Positions 41,009-49,261 of a stretch of 64,000 bases of DNA are shown here, in pieces. Position 1 is the first letter of the stretch, and each line of letters starts with the position of its first letter. Made by a program: the position numbers and the translations under genes. Under the pieces are notes generated by a model, which made no database searches, had not been told where the DNA came from, and worked only from the letters and a program-made list of their open reading frames with translations. The DNA is from an uncultured Bacilli bacterium (GTDB lineage: Bacteria; Bacillota_I; Bacilli_A; RF39; UBA660), in the NCBI GenBank assembly GCA_944373145.1, contig CALWAL010000004.1, positions 62,001-126,000 of the forward strand, given 5' to 3'.

Positions 41009-41884
41009 CTATTCTCCATGTGGATGAAATTGCTTGTAATTTTCTTTTAAATGTTCGTTAGAAACAAACGTATATATTTGTGTTGTACCAATATCAGCAT
41101 GTCCTAAAAGTTCTTGAATACTTCGTAAATCAGCACCATTATTTAAAAGGTGTGTTGCGAAAGAATGTCTTAGAGTATGAGGTGATATATCTTTAGTAAT
41201 GCCAACTTCAGCTTGCCTTTTTTTAATAATTTTAAAAAATCCTTGCCGAGACATTTTCTTACCATGATTATTTAAAAATAAATAATCATTTATTTCTTTT
41301 TTTATTAATTTATTGCGTATTTCACCAATATAAATTTTTAAATATTTTAATGCATAATCGCCAATGGGAATAATTCTTTCTTTACCGCCTTTTCCCAAAG
41401 TTCTAACTATTGCAGAATCTAAATCGACATCCAATAAAGTTAAATTAATCATTTCGCTAACTCGCATTCCTGTTGCATATAGAAGTTCAAGCATTGCTTT
41501 ATTACGATAACTAAAATTATCAATTAATGGTACTTCTAAAAGTGCTACAATTTCTTCTTCACTTAAAGAAGATGGTAATTTTTTTGCAACTTTAGGAACA
41601 GCAATATCATCCATTGGATTTTTATATATAATTTTTTCTATTAATAGAAATTTGTAAAATGATTTTAGACAAGATGTAACACGAGCAATACTTCGCTCAT
41701 TCTTTTTTTCTTCCCTTAAATATTTCAAGTACAAATGAATATCTTCATGATTTATATCTTGTACATTTTTATTTAAATACTTAAAAAACAATGTTAAATC
41801 ACGTTTATAAGCTTCAATCGTATTATTACTATATTTTCGGTCTATAAGTAAATAATTGCAGAAACTTAAAATATATTCTGTCAT
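41009..41884 (-). CDS. xerD: Tyrosine recombinase XerD/XerC
   Basis: This 291-residue recombinase resolves chromosome dimers at dif. It has the N-terminal core-binding domain (about 1-90) and the catalytic domain with Arg in ATGMRVSEMINL, Lys in the TLGKGGKERIIPI hairpin, the HTLRHSFATHLL motif (His and Arg), His in LGHADIGTTQIY and the nucleophile Tyr in IYTFVS. It fits XerD slightly better by length and by the operon position seen in Firmicutes, but XerC cannot be excluded by eye. The start overlaps the upstream gene by ATGA (41881-41884). Confidence 0.9.
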   Translation of the reverse strand: MTEYILSFCNYLLIDRKYSNNTIEAYKRDLTLFFKYLNKNVQDINHEDIHLYLKYLREEKKNERSIARVTSCLKSFYKFLLIEKIIYKNPMDDIAVPKVAKKLPSSLSEEEIVALLEVPLIDNFSYRNKAMLELLYATGMRVSEMINLTLLDVDLDSAIVRTLGKGGKERIIPIGDYALKYLKIYIGEIRNKLIKKEINDYLFLNNHGKKMSRQGFFKIIKKRQAEVGITKDISPHTLRHSFATHLLNNGADLRSIQELLGHADIGTTQIYTFVSNEHLKENYKQFHPHGE

Positions 41885-43698
41885 ATTTTACGTGGTCCTT
41901 GTCCAAATTTATTTTGTTCATTTTCAATGATTCGTTTACTTCCATCTTGATATTCAGCAACAACTGCTGGCGCCATTTTATCGAAAACAAAATAATTGTC
42001 TGCAATTAATTTTTGCCGATAACTTTCTAATTCTTCGACCGTCATATTTGGATTTAATTTTCTAGTCAAATTTATACTTGCTTCAATTAAAGTTTCACCT
42101 AATATTGGTTTATTCATTTTTTCTTGAATAAAATCAAACATTAAACGCATAAATTCATCATTTGCAAATAATTGGCGATAATCTTCAATGTTCTTAATGA
42201 CTTTTTTACTAAATTTAGAAAATGCTTCTGTATTTAAACATTTTTCAATAAATTCTGGATATAATGTTTTAAAATATTCAATAGTTTTATCAAAACGATA
42301 ATGATTTCCTTGACGGTATTCAAGAAAAATTATTTCTAACATTTCTTTATATGTTTGAGAAGTAACTATACTAGTTTCCCCAAAAAGAACCATGCTTCCT
42401 AAATTTAATGTTTCTTTTGGAGTCATCAAGGCTGTCACCAATGAATCATATTTAAAATTATTGCTCCAAGTTGCATCTCCCATATAAAGATTGTCCAAGT
42501 TATATTTGGAATCAGAAATTCTAACTAAATTACGTGCATGATTTCCAATTTGTGATTTATCATCTTTAATATCTTCAATGGACAAACTAACATTCATACA
42601 CGGAATATCTAATCTTTTACATAATTCAAAAAGTAAATTAGCAAAACCAACACATACAATATGTTCGTTTCCCTCTTTAAATAATTCCATAATTGCTCTA
42701 GAATTATTTCGATCGTCATTATTTTCCTTATATCTACGGAATCGTTTGCAAGCATTAAAAGCAAAAATATACTTTTCTAATGGTGATAACTCTAAACCTT
42801 CAATTGGTTTTAAAAGTTCTTTAACTCCTTCCTCAACTCGAATATAATCTGCTAAACTACCACGCCCATATCCATATTTAACAATGATTTGTGGAAATTC
42901 TTTATTCAATGCTTTTAAATTGTCGATATCATATGTTTTACTTTGGTCAAATTCAAGAATAATTTGTAAATTTGTATTATTTAAACTATTAATCAATTCA
43001 CGTAAACAAGCAAATCCACCTTCAGAAAAAGTAATCTCTTTCAAATTCGTTGCATATTTGCGAATGTTTTCTCTTTCTTCTGGTGACAAAACATTTTTAA
43101 TATTAAGATAAGTTCGCTTTTTTAAAATTTCATATGATAAGCCATCAAACAATGGACGAAACATGTTAAAAAAAATCGTCCCATCAAAAATATGTAAAAG
43201 TTCAGGCGCTATGTTATTGCCCATAATTTGCAATTTTTCTTTTTGTAATAAAGTTTCATACAGTTGTCTATCCAAATATCTATTTTCTAGTGAAATGGTT
43301 ACAATATTTTTATTATTAATTAAGGCATCTAAAATAGCTGAGCTTAAGTATATTTCTTCCCCTAAAACAAATGTTTCGCCTTTAAATTCCGTAATTAATT
43401 TAATAATTCGTGATTCAAATAAAGCTTGATTTTTTTTATATGACTCAGCATCAAAATATAAACCATCATGCATAATTCCAAAATCATCCATTAAAATCAT
43501 GGGATGTTCTGCATCGGTTAAAATAAAGTGTAAATCATCATTTGAACGGCCTATAATATATTCGTCCAAAAATTTAACAGAACAAGTTTTTCCTGAGTGC
43601 GCTATTTTTTCAATTGCTTCGTCAGTTACATCATAATTAACCCACTTAAAATCATTATCCCACGCATTTGCATAAACTTGCTTTTTTTGTACTTCCAT
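41881..43698 (-). CDS. Cytoplasmic protein with transglutaminase-like domain and repeat-like N-terminus
   Basis: This 605-residue protein lacks a signal or membrane helix. Residues about 100-300 alternate short strands and helices in a leucine-rich-like pattern. Residues about 340-440 show a transglutaminase-like cysteine triad: Cys in EHIVCVGFANLLFELCKRL (CVGFA), His in IGNHARNLVRI and Asp in YMGDATW. The C-terminal 160 residues are helical. It heads the operon with xerD and the phosphohexomutase, with 4-base overlap to xerD and a plausible promoter 25-60 bases upstream. A protease or cross-linking role is possible; which, and on what, is unknown. Confidence 0.8.
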   Translation of the reverse strand: MEVQKKQVYANAWDNDFKWVNYDVTDEAIEKIAHSGKTCSVKFLDEYIIGRSNDDLHFILTDAEHPMILMDDFGIMHDGLYFDAESYKKNQALFESRIIKLITEFKGETFVLGEEIYLSSAILDALINNKNIVTISLENRYLDRQLYETLLQKEKLQIMGNNIAPELLHIFDGTIFFNMFRPLFDGLSYEILKKRTYLNIKNVLSPEERENIRKYATNLKEITFSEGGFACLRELINSLNNTNLQIILEFDQSKTYDIDNLKALNKEFPQIIVKYGYGRGSLADYIRVEEGVKELLKPIEGLELSPLEKYIFAFNACKRFRRYKENNDDRNNSRAIMELFKEGNEHIVCVGFANLLFELCKRLDIPCMNVSLSIEDIKDDKSQIGNHARNLVRISDSKYNLDNLYMGDATWSNNFKYDSLVTALMTPKETLNLGSMVLFGETSIVTSQTYKEMLEIIFLEYRQGNHYRFDKTIEYFKTLYPEFIEKCLNTEAFSKFSKKVIKNIEDYRQLFANDEFMRLMFDFIQEKMNKPILGETLIEASINLTRKLNPNMTVEELESYRQKLIADNYFVFDKMAPAVVAEYQDGSKRIIENEQNKFGQGPRKI

Positions 43699-43783
43699 AT
43701 CATCACCTACTGTTAATTATAACATATTTCAACTAATGATAACAATACTATAATAAATATGGTAAAATATTGGTGGTGATATT

Positions 43784-44998
43784 ATGAATGAACCACTATC
43801 TTTAAAAATGAGGCCTAAAAAAATTATTGATGTAATTGGGCAGCAACATTTAATTGGAGAAAATAAAATTATTTATAATTTAGTGAAAAATAAAAAAATA
43901 TTTTCGATGATTTTCTATGGAAAGCCAGGTATAGGTAAAACCACAATAGCAACTGCGATTGTAGAAGAACTGGGAGTTAGGTATCGAATGTTAAATGCTA
44001 CTATTAATAACAAAAAAGATTTTGATACTGTTATTGAGGAAGCAAAGATGTATCATGGCATGGTTATATTAATGGATGAAATTCATCGGTTAAATAAGGA
44101 TAAACAAGATTTACTATTACCATATTTAGAAAATGGATTAATTACATTAATTGGAATGACAACGTCAAATCCATACCATAAGATTAATCCAGCAATTAGA
44201 AGTAGATGTCAAATATTTGAATTAAAGGAACTAACAACAGAAGATATCATATTTGGTTTAAGAAAAGCTTGCACTAATGAAAATTTACCTAACATTAAAA
44301 TTGCTGATGAAGCTGTTGAATATATTGCAAATTTAAGTGGTGGGGATATGAGAAGTGCATATAATCTTTTAGAAATGTCATATTATTCAACAAATGATCA
44401 GCTAATAAATATCGACGTTGTCAAATCAATTAATAATAAGCCAGTTTTCTTTTATGATAAAAAAGAAGATGGATATTATGATGTCATCAGTGCTTTCCAA
44501 AAAAGCATTCGTGGTTCTGATGTTAACGCTGCCCTTTATTATTTGGGGAGATTATTAGTAGCTGAAGATTTAGATATTATTTATCGCAGAATGACAGTAA
44601 TTGCTTATGAAGATATTGGGTTAGCAAATCCCAATATTGGACCAAGAGTTGATGCTTGTATTAATGCATGTGAAAGATTAGGATTGCCTGAAGCTCGTAT
44701 TCCTCTAGCCGTTATGGTAATTGACTTAGCACTTTCCCCAAAATCTAATTCTGGCGAAAGTGCAATTAATGCTGTTATAAGAGACATTGAATCTGGTCAT
44801 ACTGGTAATGTTCCTAATCATATAAAAACTAATTCTCTTGATTATAAATATCCTCACAATTATCCTCATGCTTTTGTAAAACAGCAATATTTACCTGATA
44901 AAATAAGAAATAGAAAATATTATATTCCGAAAGAGACTAGTAAGTATGAACGGGAATTAAAAAAAGTGTATGAAGCTTTAGAAAAAATGTTCAAATAA
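43784..44998 (+). CDS. rarA: Replication-associated recombination protein RarA (MgsA/YrvN)
   Basis: This 404-residue AAA+ ATPase has Walker A GKPGIGKTT (about 46-54), Walker B VILMDEIHRLN (about 88-98), sensor 1 GMTTSNP and the arginine finger region RSRC, followed by the MgsA C-terminal tetramerisation domain (KKEDGYYDVISAFQKSIRGSD, PEARIPLAVM). It acts on stalled replication forks. GGTGGTGAT precedes ATG 43784. It is transcribed alone and diverges from the xerD operon; the convergent HD gene shares its terminator. Confidence 0.95.
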   Translation: MNEPLSLKMRPKKIIDVIGQQHLIGENKIIYNLVKNKKIFSMIFYGKPGIGKTTIATAIVEELGVRYRMLNATINNKKDFDTVIEEAKMYHGMVILMDEIHRLNKDKQDLLLPYLENGLITLIGMTTSNPYHKINPAIRSRCQIFELKELTTEDIIFGLRKACTNENLPNIKIADEAVEYIANLSGGDMRSAYNLLEMSYYSTNDQLINIDVVKSINNKPVFFYDKKEDGYYDVISAFQKSIRGSDVNAALYYLGRLLVAEDLDIIYRRMTVIAYEDIGLANPNIGPRVDACINACERLGLPEARIPLAVMVIDLALSPKSNSGESAINAVIRDIESGHTGNVPNHIKTNSLDYKYPHNYPHAFVKQQYLPDKIRNRKYYIPKETSKYERELKKVYEALEKMFK

Positions 44999-45026
44999 AG
45001 CACTGCATATTTGCAGTGCTTTATTT
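44993..45026. terminator. Bidirectional terminator between rarA and the HD gene
   Basis: A 15-bp perfect stem, AAATAAAGCACTGCA / TGCAGTGCTTTATTT, around TATT, overlapping both gene ends. Confidence 0.9.
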
Positions 45027-46673
45027 GATTTTCTGATAACTATTGATACGTTTTAAAGCTTCTTCTTCATTAAAATAATAGCCAAGTGAACTTGAAATTA
45101 ATAATAAACTATTATCTGATACAATTCTATTTGAAGTAAACATCGTTAAAAAGGCTAATACTTGATGAGGTGTTAAATTTTTACTTTTAGCAAATTCTTC
45201 TAACGAAATGTTGTTGCACACGGCTAAACGATATTCTCTAATTATTGCAATTATATCATTATCACTTGGATACATTGAAACTAATCGATAAACACCAAAA
45301 TCATCTGCTTCTAGAGCTTCATTAATTTCCGTTAATAATTTGTTTCTTAATTCCTCTTCAGAAAATAATTGAATAGGCTTTTTGGGAATATATGAAATTG
45401 TTTCTGTAAAAACAAAATCAGGAATTGTTTTTCCAACACAATCTGCATAATCAACTTCTTCATCTCCATCAAGAAAAATAATTCTCTCATTTTCACTAGG
45501 TTTATAATATTTAATTTTATTAAGCACATAAAAGTCTTCTTGCCCGTTTTGCTCTTGATTTTTTAAAATATCATAATATTTATAAAAGTCCTCAATTTTG
45601 CTTATCATCAATAAAGCATCGTGCGTTAGCTCAGAATCATCTAATAACAAAAACATCCTAAAAATACGTTCAAAATCATTGTCATCAAAAGAATAATATT
45701 CTCTTAAAGGAATATTTGCTTTAAGACTTTTCATATGTTCAATAAAATTAATAAAGCGCATTATTTCATTCTTTATGGCTTCGGGAAGGCAGTCTAATTG
45801 CCCTTTTTTTTCTTTTACTATAATACTAGCGCGCTCGCCTAAACGTTTAAGCAATAAATCATCTAAAACTCTTTTTTCTTCTTGATAAATATTTAAATAA
45901 TTATTACCTCTAATTCTTAAAAAAGCATCCATTTCTCTAAAACAACTAATATCAAAATACACCTTACCATTTTTTAAAATAATACTATTAAATATTTTAT
46001 AAATACTATCTAAAATATCATAAAAATCGTCTTGAGCATTTTCTGTTTCACTTAAGAAAGTATCCATAATCAAAAAGGCTGCACGGTCTAAATCAAAAGT
46101 ACCTTCTAGAAGAGTGCTTAAACCATATTTATCATACTTTTCAAAATTAACTACACGTTCTGTTAAACCGGGATAAATACTTTCTAAAATATTATATAAA
46201 TCAACATTTTCTTTTAAAGTTCTGCGACCGATATCTTCATGCATTCCTTTATAACCATCAACCATTTGTTCAAAAGGATGAGAAAATGGGCCATGACCGA
46301 TATCATGTATTAATAAAAAGGTTAAAAAAGCGATTTTGGTTTTATAATCAATATTATACCCCTTTTTTTCTAAAATATTTAATAAATCAACACCTAAAGC
46401 ATGAGCAAATATCATATGGTCCAAACGTGTATCCTCCATACGATAATTATCTTTCCAACTGTGTGCTGTTTGAATTTTACAATTAGCTTTCTGCATTGGT
46501 TCGGTTTCTATAATTTCTAAAAATGGTAGTGGTAAAATAGCTTCTTTATAAGGAATTAACATAAAGCTGTGCGTAGGCATAATCATTCCATAACTTCTAT
46601 TGGCATCTTTGAATAAATCTTTATAAAATTGACTTAACTCTTTTCCTCTTGTTACAAATCGTTGATATTTCAT
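45021..46673 (-). CDS. HD-domain phosphohydrolase (dGTPase-like)
   Basis: This 550-residue protein has an HD metal-binding domain near the N-terminus: His in HMIFAHALGVDLL, the HD doublet in LLIHDIGHGPFSHPFE (about 113-128), and a later Asp. Its overall length and DIGHGPFSH match the YwfO/dNTPase-like HD family rather than the relA or RNase Y types. The middle and C-terminus (about 250-550) are helical. It likely cleaves a nucleotide (dNTPase-like) in the cytoplasm; substrate is uncertain. It starts 2 bases after the UMPH-1-like gene, with which it forms an operon. Confidence 0.85.
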   Translation of the reverse strand: MKYQRFVTRGKELSQFYKDLFKDANRSYGMIMPTHSFMLIPYKEAILPLPFLEIIETEPMQKANCKIQTAHSWKDNYRMEDTRLDHMIFAHALGVDLLNILEKKGYNIDYKTKIAFLTFLLIHDIGHGPFSHPFEQMVDGYKGMHEDIGRRTLKENVDLYNILESIYPGLTERVVNFEKYDKYGLSTLLEGTFDLDRAAFLIMDTFLSETENAQDDFYDILDSIYKIFNSIILKNGKVYFDISCFREMDAFLRIRGNNYLNIYQEEKRVLDDLLLKRLGERASIIVKEKKGQLDCLPEAIKNEIMRFINFIEHMKSLKANIPLREYYSFDDNDFERIFRMFLLLDDSELTHDALLMISKIEDFYKYYDILKNQEQNGQEDFYVLNKIKYYKPSENERIIFLDGDEEVDYADCVGKTIPDFVFTETISYIPKKPIQLFSEEELRNKLLTEINEALEADDFGVYRLVSMYPSDNDIIAIIREYRLAVCNNISLEEFAKSKNLTPHQVLAFLTMFTSNRIVSDNSLLLISSSLGYYFNEEEALKRINSYQKIK

Positions 46674-46675
46674 AT

Positions 46676-47437
46676 TTACCTCTTTATATATAATTTTGTT
46701 ATTTGTTCGAATGAAGAATTACCTGTTAAAGCAACATCATAATAACCATTGAAAGAAGATACATCATGATTATCTGTATTACAAAAACCAATTTTTAAAG
46801 TATCTAATCCCAAGCCCATGTAAGAATCTTCAATTTGATCGCCAAATAATAACCCAGTTCCTCGATTAGTTAATTCAGGATAAGTTAAAATGCTTTTATT
46901 TAAAGAATGAATTAAAGGCTGTTTAAAACCTATAACTTTATCGTCATCATAAAGGAAAAAATTTGAATGCAAAGTAATATTATCAAACCACAAATGTTCC
47001 TTTTTTAAGTATTGTTCAATGAAATCACCTAGACCAGCGCTTACAATAATAACGGGAACTTGCAATCTATACATTTCTTGCAAAAATGGTGCAGTATCGT
47101 GTCTTAATTTAATACCAGTATGGGTATTGATAATTTTTTGAATTGTTTTTTTATATAAATGGTATTTATTTAATAATTGTCCTACTTGTAGGTGCCAATC
47201 TTCCATGTGTTTGGCTTTTAATACGAATGGCATTTGGTGGTCTAATTCAATTGGACGATATTTTTCAAAAATATGTGTAGCCTCATAGCCATAATTTGAA
47301 TTAAAATATGGTGTTGTTTCAAGCATACTCCAAGACGTAGCTGAGTCATGTTCAGTCAAAGTACGATCAAAGTCTGTTAAAACAAACATTTCTTTCTGAT
47401 TTAAACGAGTAAATCTTTTTGAAAGCAAATGAATCAT
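46676..47437 (-). CDS. HAD-family pyrimidine 5'-nucleotidase-like protein (UMPH-1 type)
   Basis: This 253-residue HAD hydrolase has motif I TDFDRTLTEHDSATSW (about 22-37), motif II VPVIIVSAG, a Lys-containing motif III and motif IV LLFGDQIEDS (about 197-206). The long cap after motif I is the UMPH-1 pattern, and DFDRTLT is close to the DFDxTLT of this family. It probably dephosphorylates nucleoside monophosphates. The operon with an HD nucleotide hydrolase suggests linked nucleotide house-cleaning (inference). Confidence 0.82.
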   Translation of the reverse strand: MIHLLSKRFTRLNQKEMFVLTDFDRTLTEHDSATSWSMLETTPYFNSNYGYEATHIFEKYRPIELDHQMPFVLKAKHMEDWHLQVGQLLNKYHLYKKTIQKIINTHTGIKLRHDTAPFLQEMYRLQVPVIIVSAGLGDFIEQYLKKEHLWFDNITLHSNFFLYDDDKVIGFKQPLIHSLNKSILTYPELTNRGTGLLFGDQIEDSYMGLGLDTLKIGFCNTDNHDVSSFNGYYDVALTGNSSFEQITKLYIKR

Positions 47438-47488
47438 GATATCACTCCTAGTAATTTTTTATTATACGTTCTTTTTATTAAATTAGCA

Positions 47489-47531
47489 ATAAAATAACGC
47501 TAAAAAGAGTAATTTTTACGCGTTATTTTAT
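47489..47531. terminator. Strong hairpin, probable terminator
   Basis: ATAAAATAACG (47489-47499) and CGTTATTTTAT (47521-47531) pair, with an inner TAAAAA/TTTTTA stem, giving a long two-part hairpin. It lies between the decayed region and the UMPH-1-like operon and would stop minus strand read-through. Confidence 0.7.
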
Positions 47532-47774
47532 CAATTGACCAATTTTTAAATGGCAATTTATTATCACTATAATAATCATAAATAGGAAAACTATAACTAT
47601 TTTTACATTAATAATAACATCGTGCAATATATTTGAGTTTACCATTTTTATATATTGATGAATAAAAGGTTCGGCAAACATACCGTATGCCATGTTACTA
47701 AATTCATAATATAATTGGTCAGAAAATTTATTATAAACATAATTATCAGTCAAAAAATAGTTAATGGATAACAA
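47523..47774 (-). pseudogene. Doubtful 83-codon frame in a decayed region
   Basis: An 83-codon frame with TTG start and no ribosome site encodes a helical stretch and one C-terminal membrane helix (about 57-76). I do not recognise it. It ends inside the strong hairpin. The DNA upstream has protein-like fragments broken by stops, so this is more likely the tail of a broken gene than a working one. Confidence 0.3.
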
Positions 47775-48168
47775 ATTACTTTAACTTTTGAAAGTAGCAA
47801 AATTGACTTTAGTACTGCTAATTAGTTTTGACCGATAAATTTTAATATCTTTCTTAGAATAAAACTAATACATCTTGGAATAAACATTTTAAAAAAGTTA
47901 CTAAAGCCTGAACCAAAATGGAAGTAAGCTTCTATATACTGTGCTAGGTATATCTCATTGGACGATTTCAATGATTAAATTCTATATTTCCAACCTCAGC
48001 ACTACATCTAATATATCCGTAACTTATTATTTGGTCAAAAGTTTGCAAAGCTATTGCACCAAGTTCTAAAATAAAATAAAAAATACTCGTTAACATTCAA
48101 TTTCTTTAACATAAATATTTCTTATTTTTTGACACAATATTTTAAAATATTTATATATCTTGTCTAGT
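47775..48168 (-). other. Decayed coding-like stretch upstream of the hairpin
   Basis: About 390 bases with no intact gene. On the minus strand a frame at about 48081-47995 gives a protein-like run (LGAIALQTFDQIISYGYI), but it is interrupted by stops, and later pieces shift frame. I take it as the relic of a gene, with the 83-codon frame possibly its end. The original function is not identifiable. Confidence 0.4.
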
Positions 48169-49101
48169 TTAAATATTTAAAATGAATAATTCAAGACCTA
48201 AAATAGGTTCTATCTCACCTGTTTTAATTGCTATGTCTAAATCTGCTAAGCGTTCTAAATATTTTAAAAGAAGCTTATTATTATATTTTAATCCAGATTG
48301 AATAGCCAATTTAACTGGATAAATGTGAACTCCCAAAGTGCTAGAAATGTCTTGTTGTGAATACCCAGAACGCATTAATTCAGTAGCTTGATACATAAGC
48401 CGAAACTTACTAGCTAATAAAGCGATAATTTTAATTGGCTCTTCACCTTGTTTAATCATTTCACGATAAATTTTCATAGCTAAATCTTTTTCTTTTTGAA
48501 TAATATGATCAATAAATTTAAAAATGTCTGTATCAATGTTAATGCTTGTTAATTGAATAACATCTTCTTTACTAATTGTTTTTTCTTCAATGCAATATAA
48601 TTTTAATTTATTTGCCTCTGTTTGAAGCAGTGCTAAATCACTACCAACTCTTTCGTGAAATAAATTAATAGTAAAATGATCAATTTTATATCCATCAAAC
48701 ATTTTCAAAATTTCATTTTGTATATTAGCACTTCCAACTTCTTTTAAAACACCTAATTCTTTAATAGCTTTAGTAATTTTTTTAGTATTATCAACTGACA
48801 TATTATGATTTAAAAAAATTAAAATAGTTGTTGGATTATCTTTTTTTAAATAATTTAAAAGTTGGTTAATTTCCATGTCTGATCCTTTACCACGATTAAA
48901 GAATGTGGCATTATCAACAATAATTCCTTTCTTATCACTAAAAAAAGGAAGTGTTTCACAGTCTTCCAAAATTTTTATTAAGGAATCAACTGTATAATCA
49001 TAACGTACAATATTTAAACGTTCTAATTTATGCTTTGCTATAATTTTGTCTATTTCTTTTTCTAAAAGAAATGTTTCTAATCCGTACAATAAATAATTCA
49101 T
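48169..49101 (-). CDS. holA: DNA polymerase III delta subunit
   Basis: This 310-residue protein matches HolA, the clamp-loader subunit that opens the sliding clamp: an N-terminal AAA-like domain without a working P-loop (LLYGLETFLLEKEI at the start), a middle lid (FINLFHERVGSDLALLQTEANKLKLY) and a C-terminal collar with IQSGLKYNNKLLLKYLERLADLD. The frame is open to 49131, but ATG 49101 after GGTGAC and the family N-terminus favour this start. A TATAAT-like -10 lies in the 5' extension. Confidence 0.9.
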   Translation of the reverse strand: MNYLLYGLETFLLEKEIDKIIAKHKLERLNIVRYDYTVDSLIKILEDCETLPFFSDKKGIIVDNATFFNRGKGSDMEINQLLNYLKKDNPTTILIFLNHNMSVDNTKKITKAIKELGVLKEVGSANIQNEILKMFDGYKIDHFTINLFHERVGSDLALLQTEANKLKLYCIEEKTISKEDVIQLTSINIDTDIFKFIDHIIQKEKDLAMKIYREMIKQGEEPIKIIALLASKFRLMYQATELMRSGYSQQDISSTLGVHIYPVKLAIQSGLKYNNKLLLKYLERLADLDIAIKTGEIEPILGLELFILNI

Positions 49102-49261
49102 AACAGTCACCATATAAATTATATCATGCATTTTGATAATTAGTAAATTAACTCCACCAACTTTACTATCCTAATTAAAAAATTTGGGTATTTTTATAAT
49201 AAAAAAGACATTATTAATGAAATGCACCCCATAGAGTAGACATTTAAGTAAAAAGACTTTT

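Noticed and set aside
42578-43429. Plus strand frames inside the transglutaminase-like gene
   Set aside because: They are shadows of the minus strand gene: no ribosome sites, Ser/Leu-rich composition from antisense codons and no family resemblance.
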